Shown: in pieces, positions 7,210 to 14,438 of the stretch
Numbering within the stretch: position 1 is the stretch's first letter
Layout of the letters: each line of letters opens with the position of its first letter
Origin: Bacteroidales bacterium
GTDB taxonomy: Bacteria; Bacteroidota; Bacteroidia; Bacteroidales; GCA-2748055
Assembly: GCA_029934875.1 (NCBI GenBank)
Contig: JAOZLK010000037.1
Location: forward strand, 1 to 15,437
Length of the DNA stretch: 15,437 bases
Direction: 5' to 3'
The notes under the pieces: model-generated
The model's database searches: none
The model's input: the letters and a program-made list of their open reading frames with translations, nothing else
Told to the model about the DNA's origin: nothing
Made by a program: the position numbers and the translations under genes

Positions 7210-7984
7210 GCAGCTTACCTGTAACAAAGCCATCGGCTCTCTGGAGCCGATAGAAGTAGAGGCCCTTTCCCAATGTGGCAACAGGGAGTGTAAGGTTAGT
7301 GCCACCGGCACCCCATTCATCAATCTCGCTGAGCACAAGCCTGCCCGCTGCATCAAAGATACGAACCTGCTTGATTGGCTCATTTGAAGAGAAATGGACT
7401 TCCTCACTGGCCGGGATCGGGTATACACTCACACCCGCCTCAGCTGCGGTGAGCCCGGAAGTTCCTGCTGCCATAAGGCTTTGCTCAATAACAGCCTTGG
7501 TCGTATTCACATCGTTAGAGGCTCCAACAAGCCCCTTATGCGCCAGGACCCCGTCACGGTCAATAACCATGAACCTGTCAAATGTAGTACCATAGGCCGT
7601 TGCCACTGAACCAGCTTTTATGGCCAGCGGGAAAGTGATTCCTGTTGAATTCTTAAACCCTGTCACACTGCTTTCACCTGAACTGGAATCCCAGGTATCC
7701 AAGCCAATGGCCACAAAATCTGAATTGCTTCTGAACTCCTGGTAAATTGATGTCTCCACGGTAGGACCTACAGCCTTACATGAGGGGCAAGTATTCCCAA
7801 AAAGGAAAACAAATACCACCTTCCCCCCTTGATCGGATAGCTTAAAGCTTCCACCTCCCAGGGTGTTTACTTCGAAATCGGGACCTGGCTCACCCACAGT
7901 CTGTGCGTAGGAAAGGCTTGTCCCCATAAAAATCACCATTGCTGTAAGGATAATCCAGCTTTTGTGTTTCACTTGATTTTTCAT
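7196..7984 (-). CDS. Secreted thioredoxin-fold (redoxin) protein with T9SS C-terminal sorting domain
   Basis: This 262-residue protein has a signal peptide (1 to about 27, ending SLSYAQ). A thioredoxin/peroxiredoxin-like domain (about 30-172) carries the redox motif CPSC (Cys66, Cys69) in FGNTCPSCKAVGP. Residues about 185-262 match the Por secretion type A sorting domain: VSVYPIPASEEVHF, then VRIFDAAGRLV, then GKGLYFYRLQ, ending KLLIQR. By family knowledge such proteins cross the outer membrane through the type IX system and lose or exchange this tail at the surface, so this would be an extracellular or surface thiol-disulfide protein. It is the last gene of a minus-strand operon, 10 bases after the DUF6029-like gene. 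Confidence 0.9.
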   Translation of the reverse strand: MKNQVKHKSWIILTAMVIFMGTSLSYAQTVGEPGPDFEVNTLGGGSFKLSDQGGKVVFVFLFGNTCPSCKAVGPTVETSIYQEFRSNSDFVAIGLDTWDSSSGESSVTGFKNSTGITFPLAIKAGSVATAYGTTFDRFMVIDRDGVLAHKGLVGASNDVNTTKAVIEQSLMAAGTSGLTAAEAGVSVYPIPASEEVHFSSNEPIKQVRIFDAAGRLVLSEIDEWGAGGTNLTLPVATLGKGLYFYRLQRADGFVTGKLLIQR

Positions 7985-7994
7985 AATATTCCTC

Positions 7995-9494
7995 CTAAAA
8001 TTTGGTTTTTAATCTTAATTCAACTCCTTCGAAATCCAGAACTTCATAGCAGATTCCAGAGCTACATGCAGGACCGCCCCTTCTCTTTCCGGCGAAAAGT
8101 GAGAGGGTATTGGTATTATTTATTTTATAACTGGCCTCAAGACCTGGCCAGTAACGATATTGTTTATCTGACCCTGAATTGCCTGAAAGGTCTGTCAGGT
8201 AGGGATCATTACTTAGCTCCCAGATAAAGGAAAGCCCTAGATCGGGTGATCTGGAGAGGCCAAGGATTAGCACCCCGTTGTTGATCTTGTCCACCTCCAC
8301 AATTTCCCTTTCAATATACTGGTACTCCAGGTGTAACTGGGTTGACCACTGCCCTCCCAGGGAATAATCCCAGATCATCCCACCGGCCAGCCGTGTATCT
8401 TCAAACTTAAAGGGGTCTGAGGCATAGTCGGCAAAGACCGTAAAGCTATTTTTAGATCCCGGGTAAAAACTGAACTCCATGAAAAGCTCATTGAACAGGT
8501 AATCCAGGTAAAGCTGATTTAAGGCCCTGGTGTAATTAAATACCAGGCGTTCGCCATTTGGAAAGGAGTAGTAAGCTTCTAACTGAATTCCCGACTCATC
8601 GTCCAGTTGGGGAACATGTATGCTTCTGTTCAATACTTTATATTTTTGCTCACGCACTGCAGTGGGAGGATCACTGATTCCGCTTCCTATGAACATCTTG
8701 TGGTAGTTCTTAATCTCGAGGCTCATTCCGAATGAGCCCAGGGCAACACCCAGCGAACCATACAAGCCATAGCGACTTTTATCATCCATTCCAAATAAGG
8801 GTAAATCATCTGCAATATCATGGGCATACTCAAGATTGTATGACAGCAGATTAAACAGCGATCCCGAAAAAAGAAGGGAGTAGAAAACTTCCTCGGCAAA
8901 GGGATTGCTATCCCTCATCACAATAATTCCAAGGGTTTGGGAATAAAGGGAAATTCCGGTTTCAACTGCCTCCACAAGATCGACTCTCCTTTCCTCCGGA
9001 TCCAGGGTTGGGGGCAGGCTGTTTACCAGTGATTTTCCCCGCAGAGCATTCATATACCAGATATCTCCTGTGTACTTAGCAGAAAAACCAAGCATATCCC
9101 TGTAAAAGCCATAGCGGGTTCGGTAAGCCTCCTCTTCAAAAACCGATCCTGCAACTTCATATCCCCTTACAAGCAAGCCATTCCCCAGTGTTTCATTAAA
9201 ATTCCCCACTTTCAGTTCCAGCTTGTCTTTGCGGTATTGGATCTGGAACTGACTAAGTTGATAATAGGAACTACCCTCATTCTGACTCAGAAACTGCTCA
9301 TATCTTAATGAAGCTCTCAAACCCTTGTAACGGTAAGCAAGGTTCAGCTGATCATAAAGTGAAGACAGGGCTGCGGGTTCTGTATATGGAAGGTTTCCAA
9401 GCTGGTACTCAGCCAGATTATTCCCGCTTAGCTGCCCCAATACCTGGACAAGAGGAAGGAACAAAAGAAGGGGTATAAGGGATTTTCTAAGCAC
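7995..9494 (-). CDS. DUF6029-like outer-membrane beta-barrel protein
   Basis: A 499-residue protein with a signal peptide (1 to about 20, ending VQVLGQ) and then many alternating amphipathic beta strands rich in Tyr, Phe and Gly. It ends LRLKTKF, with the C-terminal Phe typical of barrel proteins. I recognise the overall pattern and the near-terminal GKRRGGPACSSGICYEV block as DUF6029, a Bacteroidota family of unknown function. Cys477 and Cys482, in that block, are its only cysteines and probably form a loop disulfide. The GTG start overlaps the stop of the TlpA-like gene by one base (TAGTG), and the redoxin gene follows after 10 bases. That context suggests a link to envelope thiol chemistry. 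The precise role, whether porin, anchor or substrate, is unknown. Confidence 0.8.
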   Translation of the reverse strand: MLRKSLIPLLLFLPLVQVLGQLSGNNLAEYQLGNLPYTEPAALSSLYDQLNLAYRYKGLRASLRYEQFLSQNEGSSYYQLSQFQIQYRKDKLELKVGNFNETLGNGLLVRGYEVAGSVFEEEAYRTRYGFYRDMLGFSAKYTGDIWYMNALRGKSLVNSLPPTLDPEERRVDLVEAVETGISLYSQTLGIIVMRDSNPFAEEVFYSLLFSGSLFNLLSYNLEYAHDIADDLPLFGMDDKSRYGLYGSLGVALGSFGMSLEIKNYHKMFIGSGISDPPTAVREQKYKVLNRSIHVPQLDDESGIQLEAYYSFPNGERLVFNYTRALNQLYLDYLFNELFMEFSFYPGSKNSFTVFADYASDPFKFEDTRLAGGMIWDYSLGGQWSTQLHLEYQYIEREIVEVDKINNGVLILGLSRSPDLGLSFIWELSNDPYLTDLSGNSGSDKQYRYWPGLEASYKINNTNTLSLFAGKRRGGPACSSGICYEVLDFEGVELRLKTKF

Positions 9495-9985
9495 TATTCC
9501 AGGGACGATTTGATCATTTCACTTATCAAATCCTCATCGCCCGGTCTGAATCCTTCATGGATATGCACCAGTTCACCAGATGAATCGTATATAAGCAAAG
9601 TAGGCACTGCGCTTACATTCAGTTCAGACATCAGTTCACTATTGATATCCCTCAGGATGGGATAGCTCACTCCCATTGACTTAATAAAGGGACTTATCTT
9701 TGACTGATTCCTGGGCCCGTCAACGGAGACTCCAATGAATGCAACACCCCGTTCGGCATACTGAGCCGACATCGTGTTGAGATGAGGTATAGCCTGTACA
9801 CAGGGCTGACACCAGGTGGCCCAGAAATCGATCACGGTGAGCCTGGTCCCCTTCAGATCGTCATATTCCTTCCATTGGTTCGATAGGTCCTTGAGCCTGA
9901 AATAGGGCTCCTGGGCGTTCATCCCGGGAACCAGGGGTCCAAGGAACAACACCATCAAAAACAAACTGATAATACCTCTTTTCAC
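9494..9985 (-). CDS. TlpA-like periplasmic thiol-disulfide oxidoreductase
   Basis: The product is a thioredoxin-fold protein of the TlpA/ResA type. I chose the GTG at 9985 because it gives a normal signal peptide (VKRGIISLFLMVLFLG ... GMNAQ, about 25 residues) and a 163-residue protein. The frame stays open to an ATG at 10081, but those 32 extra residues (MFWFFFNKGNKF...) look like non-coding sequence and overlap a promoter-like box. The redox motif WCQPC (Cys59, Cys62) sits in VIDFWATWCQPC, and the cis-proline loop reads SAVPTLLIYD. Such proteins usually reduce or exchange disulfides in the periplasm, for example in cytochrome c maturation. Here the partner is more likely the outer-membrane protein encoded immediately downstream. 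Confidence 0.9.
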   Translation of the reverse strand: MKRGIISLFLMVLFLGPLVPGMNAQEPYFRLKDLSNQWKEYDDLKGTRLTVIDFWATWCQPCVQAIPHLNTMSAQYAERGVAFIGVSVDGPRNQSKISPFIKSMGVSYPILRDINSELMSELNVSAVPTLLIYDSSGELVHIHEGFRPGDEDLISEMIKSSLE

Positions 9986-10042
9986 GATGAAGCTGTTTAG
10001 CCCTTTAGACGAGCCCGGACTCCAGACCTTACACTTTTGGTG

Positions 10043-10077
10043 CAAAAATTTATTACCTTTATTGAAGAAGAACCAAA
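10043..10077 (-). promoter_or_regulatory. Candidate promoter of the tlpA-like/DUF6029/redoxin operon
   Basis: On the minus strand TTTG (10077-10074) is followed after 23 bases by AATTTTTG (10050-10043). This matches 7 of 8 positions of the Bacteroidota -7 box TAnnTTTG at the outer limit of the usual spacing. Transcription would start near 10036, downstream of the ATG at 10081, which supports the GTG start at 9985. Assigned from pattern only. Confidence 0.35.
10054..10061 (+). promoter_or_regulatory. Candidate -7 box of the SPOR-like lipoprotein gene
   Basis: TACCTTTA matches 7 of 8 positions of TAnnTTTG and lies 29 bases before the ATG at 10090. The nearest TTTG (10036-10039) is only 14 bases upstream, shorter than normal spacing, so the -33 element is unclear. 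It overlaps the divergent promoter on the other strand. Confidence 0.3.
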
Positions 10078-10089
10078 ACACAAAGGCTT

Positions 10090-10539
10090 ATGAAGAATTT
10101 AGTAGGTATTGTATTACTGTCACTGATTGTCTCTTCCTGTAACTTATTCCAGAAGCCATCAATGACACAGGAGCAAGTTGATGCTATGGTGGCAGAGAAC
10201 TCTGCTCTGAAATCGCAGCTTACAAAAAGCAAGGACTTGGAAGATCAGCTGGCAATGGCCCGAATGCAGCTGGACGAGGCCATGCTGAAACTCTCTGCCT
10301 GTGAAGAAGGTGCCATGTCGAAGGTTCACATTATCACCGGGGCCTTTAAAATCAGCTCCAATGCGGATGATTTTTCTGCAGTTATGAAAAGCTCGGGTTA
10401 TGATGGAGCCATCATTCCGGGACCTTATAACTTTAATCTTGTAACGGCCAGTTCACACGAATCCATCAACGCAGCTCTCAATGCCCTGGCTCCCATACGG
10501 GAAAATGTCATTTTAACTGCCTGGATCTACATCGAGTAG
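10090..10539 (+). CDS. SPOR-like domain lipoprotein with coiled coil
   Basis: A 149-residue protein. The N-terminal signal ends in the lipobox VSSC (Cys17), so it should be an envelope lipoprotein. Residues about 26-72 (MTQEQVDAMVAENSALKSQL onward) form a heptad-like coiled coil. Residues about 78-149 resemble a divergent SPOR domain: KVHIITGAFK, then ADDFSAVMKSSGYDGAII, then AWIYI. SPOR domains bind glycan strands stripped of stem peptides at division sites. Whether this one binds peptidoglycan is not shown by sequence. It is a single gene, divergent from the tlpA-like operon and convergent with the first phosphofructokinase gene. No clear terminator hairpin lies in the 49 bases after it. 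Confidence 0.75.
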   Translation: MKNLVGIVLLSLIVSSCNLFQKPSMTQEQVDAMVAENSALKSQLTKSKDLEDQLAMARMQLDEAMLKLSACEEGAMSKVHIITGAFKISSNADDFSAVMKSSGYDGAIIPGPYNFNLVTASSHESINAALNALAPIRENVILTAWIYIE

Positions 10540-10588
10540 GAAAACAAAAGTTAAAATTCAGCTGTAGAAAGTTAAATATTTACGGGCT

Positions 10589-11794
10589 CTAACTGCCGCT
10601 CATAATGAATAGGGGCTGGAATTCAAAACTCTTGAAATGCGGCCTTAACCTTTCAGTGTTGTAGTGCTTCTTCACATCTACCAACTTCTTACTGCTGGTT
10701 ACCACATCAAGCGGCGCATTATCATAACGCCCGTTCCTGAGCACCACAAGCCGACCATGGATCCCTTTTAATATGAGGTCCAGAGCAAGGTTTCCATAGG
10801 CCATAGGGACAATAGAATCAATGGCGTCGGGATCTCCTCCGCGAACCAGGTAACCCAGATGCTGACTTATGACATTAATGGGAATACCATTGTTGAATTG
10901 AGCTGACTTCGTTTTAATAATGTCAGCAACAGCCGTTCCAATACCTCCCAGTTTGGCATGACCGTAGGCATCCTTGTCCCCAGCCTTAAACATCATCTCC
11001 TCCATACCCTGGAAAGTAGCTCCTTCTGAAACAAGGACCACAGAATAGTTGCTGGGATTTTGAATCCGGTCCTCAACCAAAAGCTCGGTGAGCTTGGTTA
11101 CATCAAACTGATGTTCCGGTATCACACACCGGTTTGCCGCTCCGGCCATGGTGGGAAGCATCGCGGTAAATCCTGCATAACGGCCAAAAACTTCCATGAC
11201 CAGAATCCTTTCGTGGGATCCGGCCGAGGTGCGAAGCGTATTGGTCATGTTAATGGTTCTGGTTACACAGGTACTGAAACCAATGCAATAGTCGGTTCCA
11301 GGCACATCATTATCCATCGTTTTGGGAATGGCAATCACCTTGAAGCCCTCCTGGTATAGACGAACGCCATAACTGAGGGTGTCGTCACCGCCAATGGGAA
11401 TCAAGTAGTCTATTCCAAGGAAGCTAAGGTTTTCAAGCACCTCGGGAGTGAGATCATTGACCTCTTTCTTGTAGATTGATCTAAGATGTAAAGGTACATC
11501 TTCCTGTTTGATCCTGCTGGGATTTACCCTTGAAGTATGCAGGAATGTACCACCGGTCCGGCCAGCCTTATTGACAAGCTGCTCGGACAGGATCATGTAG
11601 TGCTCAGAGTTATCAGCTCCCTTTTCCCTTATGATTTCAGTTATACCTGACCATCCCTTTCGAAGCCCGATCACCTGGTATCCCTCCCGCAGGGCACGAA
11701 TGGTAACCGCACGTATGGCAGGATTTAATCCTGGTACATCACCACCACCGGTTAAGATTCCAATGGTTCCTTTTTTCCCAATCCCGCTAGCCAT
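10589..11794 (-). CDS. 6-phosphofructokinase, predicted pyrophosphate-dependent (copy 1)
   Basis: A 401-residue phosphofructokinase that phosphorylates fructose 6-phosphate to fructose 1,6-bisphosphate. Visible blocks are TGGGDVPGLNPAIRA (15-29), GGDDT (135-139), PKTMDND (157-163, catalytic Asp161), MEVFGRYAGFTA and SEGA. At the two positions that distinguish phosphoryl donors (Gly104 and Gly124 in Escherichia coli PfkA), it has Asp138 and Lys158, the combination of pyrophosphate-dependent enzymes. PPi use would make the step reversible and spare ATP. Some Lys-containing family members use ATP, so the donor is a prediction. It lies 73 bases downstream of a second, dissimilar phosphofructokinase gene and seems to have its own promoter with an FNR-like palindrome. 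Confidence 0.93.
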   Translation of the reverse strand: MASGIGKKGTIGILTGGGDVPGLNPAIRAVTIRALREGYQVIGLRKGWSGITEIIREKGADNSEHYMILSEQLVNKAGRTGGTFLHTSRVNPSRIKQEDVPLHLRSIYKKEVNDLTPEVLENLSFLGIDYLIPIGGDDTLSYGVRLYQEGFKVIAIPKTMDNDVPGTDYCIGFSTCVTRTINMTNTLRTSAGSHERILVMEVFGRYAGFTAMLPTMAGAANRCVIPEHQFDVTKLTELLVEDRIQNPSNYSVVLVSEGATFQGMEEMMFKAGDKDAYGHAKLGGIGTAVADIIKTKSAQFNNGIPINVISQHLGYLVRGGDPDAIDSIVPMAYGNLALDLILKGIHGRLVVLRNGRYDNAPLDVVTSSKKLVDVKKHYNTERLRPHFKSFEFQPLFIMSGS

Positions 11795-11806
11795 AATTTT
11801 TTATTT

Positions 11807-11837
11807 TAAAAGTAACTCAATAATTGATATAAATCAA
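11807..11837 (-). promoter_or_regulatory. Candidate promoter of phosphofructokinase copy 1
   Basis: On the minus strand TTG (11837-11835), a spacer of 20 bases and TACTTTTA (11814-11807) fit the Bacteroidota TTG / TAnnTTTG promoter, with 7 of 8 positions in the -7 box. The predicted start of transcription near 11801 leaves a very short leader before the ATG at 11794. Confidence 0.5.
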
Positions 11838-11838
11838 T
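11823..11838. promoter_or_regulatory. FNR/CRP-type operator palindrome
   Basis: ATTGATATAAATCAAT is a perfect 6+6 inverted repeat around ATAA. Its core TTGAT-N4-ATCAA is identical to the Escherichia coli FNR consensus. It overlaps the proposed -33 element of the phosphofructokinase promoter, centred about 30 bases before the inferred transcription start. That position fits repression better than classical activation. The regulator is not in the window; a Crp/Fnr-family protein is inferred. Confidence 0.5.
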
Positions 11839-11867
11839 GGTGCCCGGGACAAAAAAAACCTAAGTTC

Positions 11868-13088
11868 CTAATCCCATTCAAGGATTTTCAGGAAATCGTA
11901 CTCTTCAGGATCTTTAACATATTTCTTTGCCTCCCTGTAATCCGCCTTGGTGATGTAATGCAGGTTGTTCCTGAATATTACCTGAACCTGTTCAGATTCA
12001 ACATTCACAAGACGGGGCTTTACCTTTCCCTGCTTATCCTGCACATCTTTTAAATAGAGGGGAGTGATATTCCCGGCACGGTCTATGGTTGTGATGCATC
12101 CGGTTTCACCCCTGGAAAACAGGTTGTATACACCCAGTCCCAGTCGGGTTGCATAGGATAAATCATAGGCAATGGGCCTGCAGCAGCGTAATTCATAACC
12201 GATCTCTTCGGGACGGCTTTTTACGTTGATCCGCAGATCCTTCATGTGTGTCTGCACAAGCATATTAAAAATGTGCGACTTACTTACGTTACCCAACTCG
12301 GGATGGCCATGGTCATCATAGGTAAAGTTGATCCCTGTGTCGATGATCTCCTCATCACTCATAAAATGGAATACACCCTCACTGATAATGGCCGCACCAT
12401 AATCGATCCCCAGGATCCTTCTCTTCACCATGGACGAAATAACCATTTTGGTGATCTTGTCAAAAGTGATTTTTGTTTTATTGAACATTTCAGGAATGAT
12501 AATCATGGGGTAATGACAGGCAGCACCGATACCAAAGGCAAGGTGACCCGCTTCGCGACCCATGGCGCTAACAACAAACCAGTTTCCGCTGGTCCGGGCA
12601 TCTTCATAGATGGTAGTGCAAATACGAGAACCCTCCTCTTTTGCAGAATGATAACCGAAAGTGGGGGTTCCCTCCGGAAGAGGCAGGTCATTATCAATGG
12701 TTTTGGGTACATGAATGTTCTTCACATTCATTTCCTGCTTGGCCAGGAATTTAGCCAGACGGTTTGCTGTTGAGGCCGTATCATCACCTCCAACGGTAAC
12801 CAGCAATTTAACATTATTCTTTTTAAAGAAGTCAACCTTAAACTCGTCATCCTTAGGCTTATAGCGACTCATCTTCAGGGCAGAGCCACCCCGATTGTAA
12901 ATCTGGTCGGCATATTCGAAATCGAGATATTCAAATGCAGGCTCATCTGCAAACAGGCTTTTATACCCACCATTGATACCCAGCACATTATATCCATTAT
13001 TTAAAAATATCTTGGTCACAGAACTAACTACCGTATTGATACCAGGGGCAGGTCCTCCTGCGCAAAGTATTGCTATTGCTTCTTTCAT
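11868..13088 (-). CDS. 6-phosphofructokinase, predicted pyrophosphate-dependent (copy 2)
   Basis: A 406-residue phosphofructokinase of a different subfamily from the neighbouring copy. Blocks are CAGGPAPGINTVVSSV (9-24), GGDDT (100-104), PKTIDND (128-134, catalytic Asp132), SAMGREAGHLA and IISEGVF. Asp103 and Lys129 occupy the donor-selecting positions and indicate pyrophosphate as phosphoryl donor. The two copies share the core motifs but align poorly elsewhere, so they are not a recent duplication. This gene is transcribed first. The start ATG at 13088 gives the normal N-terminal strand MKEAIAILCAGG. The 146-base region between it and the divergent yidD contains the nonamer TAAAATTGA twice (13132 and 13155), but I see no clear promoter for this gene. 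Confidence 0.92.
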   Translation of the reverse strand: MKEAIAILCAGGPAPGINTVVSSVTKIFLNNGYNVLGINGGYKSLFADEPAFEYLDFEYADQIYNRGGSALKMSRYKPKDDEFKVDFFKKNNVKLLVTVGGDDTASTANRLAKFLAKQEMNVKNIHVPKTIDNDLPLPEGTPTFGYHSAKEEGSRICTTIYEDARTSGNWFVVSAMGREAGHLAFGIGAACHYPMIIIPEMFNKTKITFDKITKMVISSMVKRRILGIDYGAAIISEGVFHFMSDEEIIDTGINFTYDDHGHPELGNVSKSHIFNMLVQTHMKDLRINVKSRPEEIGYELRCCRPIAYDLSYATRLGLGVYNLFSRGETGCITTIDRAGNITPLYLKDVQDKQGKVKPRLVNVESEQVQVIFRNNLHYITKADYREAKKYVKDPEEYDFLKILEWD

Positions 13089-13208
13089 CTTTAAAAATTG
13101 TTATAGAATTACTGAACGAACTGACTTATTGTAAAATTGAGCCGTGAAATTACATAAAATTGAAAATATAGCCCCTAGAAATGGTCTAAATTAATGCTAT
13201 AATATTAC

Positions 13209-13216
13209 TAATTTTG
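13209..13216 (+). promoter_or_regulatory. Candidate -7 box of the yidD/zinc-transport operon
   Basis: TAATTTTG is a perfect match to the Bacteroidota -7 consensus TAnnTTTG and lies 18 bases before the yidD ATG. No TTG is found at the usual distance upstream, so the -33 part is weak. Confidence 0.45.
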
Positions 13217-13234
13217 TGAAAGTTAATCCTCACA

Positions 13235-13564
13235 ATGGAAAATCAGTCCAATATCACTACTAAATTCCATAATTTCTTTCTGACCAGGTGGATCAGAACA
13301 CTGCTGGTATGGATTCTGATTGTCCCGGTAAAAATTTATCAGTGGGTGATCTCTCCCTGGCTCCCCAAAACCTGTCGTTACGAGCCCAGCTGTTCTCAAT
13401 ACGCCATCGAAGCGCTTCGAAAACATGGCCCTATCACGGGATTGTTGCTGGGAACAAAACGGATTCTTAGTTGTCATCCCTGGGGCGGACACGGTCATGA
13501 TCCGGTCCCTCCCCGAGGCACGCCATTTTTTTCTTTATTTAAGAAACAGAAGCATGAAAATTAG
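13235..13564 (+). CDS. yidD: Membrane protein insertion efficiency factor YidD
   Basis: A 109-residue protein slightly longer than typical YidD because of N- and C-terminal extensions. The family pattern is complete: [54 protein letters not shown] and DPVPP. YidD is a small, membrane-associated protein that helps YidC-dependent insertion of inner-membrane proteins. In many bacteria it is encoded near rpmH-rnpA-yidC. Here it leads a metal-transport operon instead, overlapping the binding-protein gene by 11 bases, so the two are probably translationally coupled. Confidence 0.95.
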   Translation: MENQSNITTKFHNFFLTRWIRTLLVWILIVPVKIYQWVISPWLPKTCRYEPSCSQYAIEALRKHGPITGLLLGTKRILSCHPWGGHGHDPVPPRGTPFFSLFKKQKHEN

Positions 13565-14438
13565 TACCCTGACCATTTTCCTCATAATACTGTTCACCTC
13601 CTGTGTTCAGCAGGGTGAATCAAGCCCAGGAAAGCCAATTGTCAGTGTTTCGATACTGCCTCAGAAATACTTCATTGAGGAGCTGGCCGGGGAGAAGGTG
13701 ATTGTGAATGTCATGGTACCCCCGGGAGCCAGTCCGGCCACCTATGAGCCCTCTGTTTCTCAATTGAGTCAACTGGATAAGTCGGCCATCTACATGAAGA
13801 TGGGATACCTGGGCTTTGAATTGAGCTGGATGGATAAGATTCGCTCGGTAAACCCTGAAATTCAAGTGATCGACCTTTCAGAAGGTGTGGAACTCATATT
13901 TAGCCGGGAGGGGGGCGATGAGAAGGCGCATCATAGACATGTTCACGCTCATGCTGGAGTTGATCCACACATTTGGATGTCGGCCAGAAACGCTAAGATA
14001 ATAGTTAATAACATGTCCGGATCACTCAAAGGCTTATTGCCCGGGGACTCTGTTCAAATTGCAGACAGGCAATCGGCTTTGTTAAACAGACTCGATTCTC
14101 TGGACAGGGAAATAGGAAATTTACTTGCCGGGTCAGAAGGAAGAAGTTTTATGATCTATCACCCTTCTCTCTCCTATTTTGCAAGAGATTATGGCCTTGA
14201 GCAGCTCTCCCTGGAATGGGAAGGCAAAAGCCCTTCGCCTTCACATATGAAGCATTTAACAGACCAGGGAAGGGAACGCCAGATTTCCTCCATATTGATC
14301 CAGCTTGAGTTCGATAGTAAAAATGCCACAGTTCTTGCCTCGGAGATTGGAGCAAAAATTGTAAGCATAAATCCGCTTGATGAATCCTGGCCTGTCCAGA
14401 TGATGCATATAGCTACAAAACTGGAGGAGCAATGGTAA
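13554..14438 (+). CDS. Zinc/manganese ABC transporter substrate-binding lipoprotein (ZnuA/TroA family)
   Basis: A 294-residue metal-binding protein. I chose the ATG at 13554, because the longer frame from 13425 only adds residues overlapping yidD. A lipoprotein signal ends at Cys17 (LFTSC, a slightly unusual lipobox). The cluster A-1 pattern includes [19 protein letters not shown] and [13 protein letters not shown]. The histidine normally following GxxP is Ala62 here, so the first classical ligand is missing. DPHIW (His139) and [14 protein letters not shown] (His203) keep the second and third ligands. A histidine-rich stretch [10 protein letters not shown] (126-135) precedes DPHIW, as in zinc-type members, and probably captures metal. 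The specificity call (zinc over manganese) rests on this loop. It overlaps the ATPase gene by 7 bases. Confidence 0.88.
   Translation: MKISTLTIFLIILFTSCVQQGESSPGKPIVSVSILPQKYFIEELAGEKVIVNVMVPPGASPATYEPSVSQLSQLDKSAIYMKMGYLGFELSWMDKIRSVNPEIQVIDLSEGVELIFSREGGDEKAHHRHVHAHAGVDPHIWMSARNAKIIVNNMSGSLKGLLPGDSVQIADRQSALLNRLDSLDREIGNLLAGSEGRSFMIYHPSLSYFARDYGLEQLSLEWEGKSPSPSHMKHLTDQGRERQISSILIQLEFDSKNATVLASEIGAKIVSINPLDESWPVQMMHIATKLEEQW

Noticed and set aside
9986..10081. N-terminal extension of the TlpA-like gene (ATG at 10081)
   Set aside because: The added residues precede a complete signal peptide and overlap the likely promoter, so the GTG at 9985 is preferred.
10540..10588. Bidirectional terminator between the lipoprotein gene and phosphofructokinase copy 1
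   Set aside because: No stem with a T-run is visible. Only the short direct repeat AAAGTTAAA occurs.
12246..12773. 175-residue plus-strand open frame opposite phosphofructokinase copy 2
   Set aside because: It is a shadow of the minus-strand gene, which carries all family motifs.
13200..13207. TAATATTA palindrome before yidD as a metal-repressor operator
   Set aside because: Only 8 bases are symmetric in a very AT-rich region, and I know no matching operator consensus for this phylum.
13425..13553. N-terminal extension of the metal-binding protein gene (ATG at 13425)
   Set aside because: It would overlap yidD by 140 bases and bury the lipoprotein signal. The ATG at 13554 gives a proper signal peptide.
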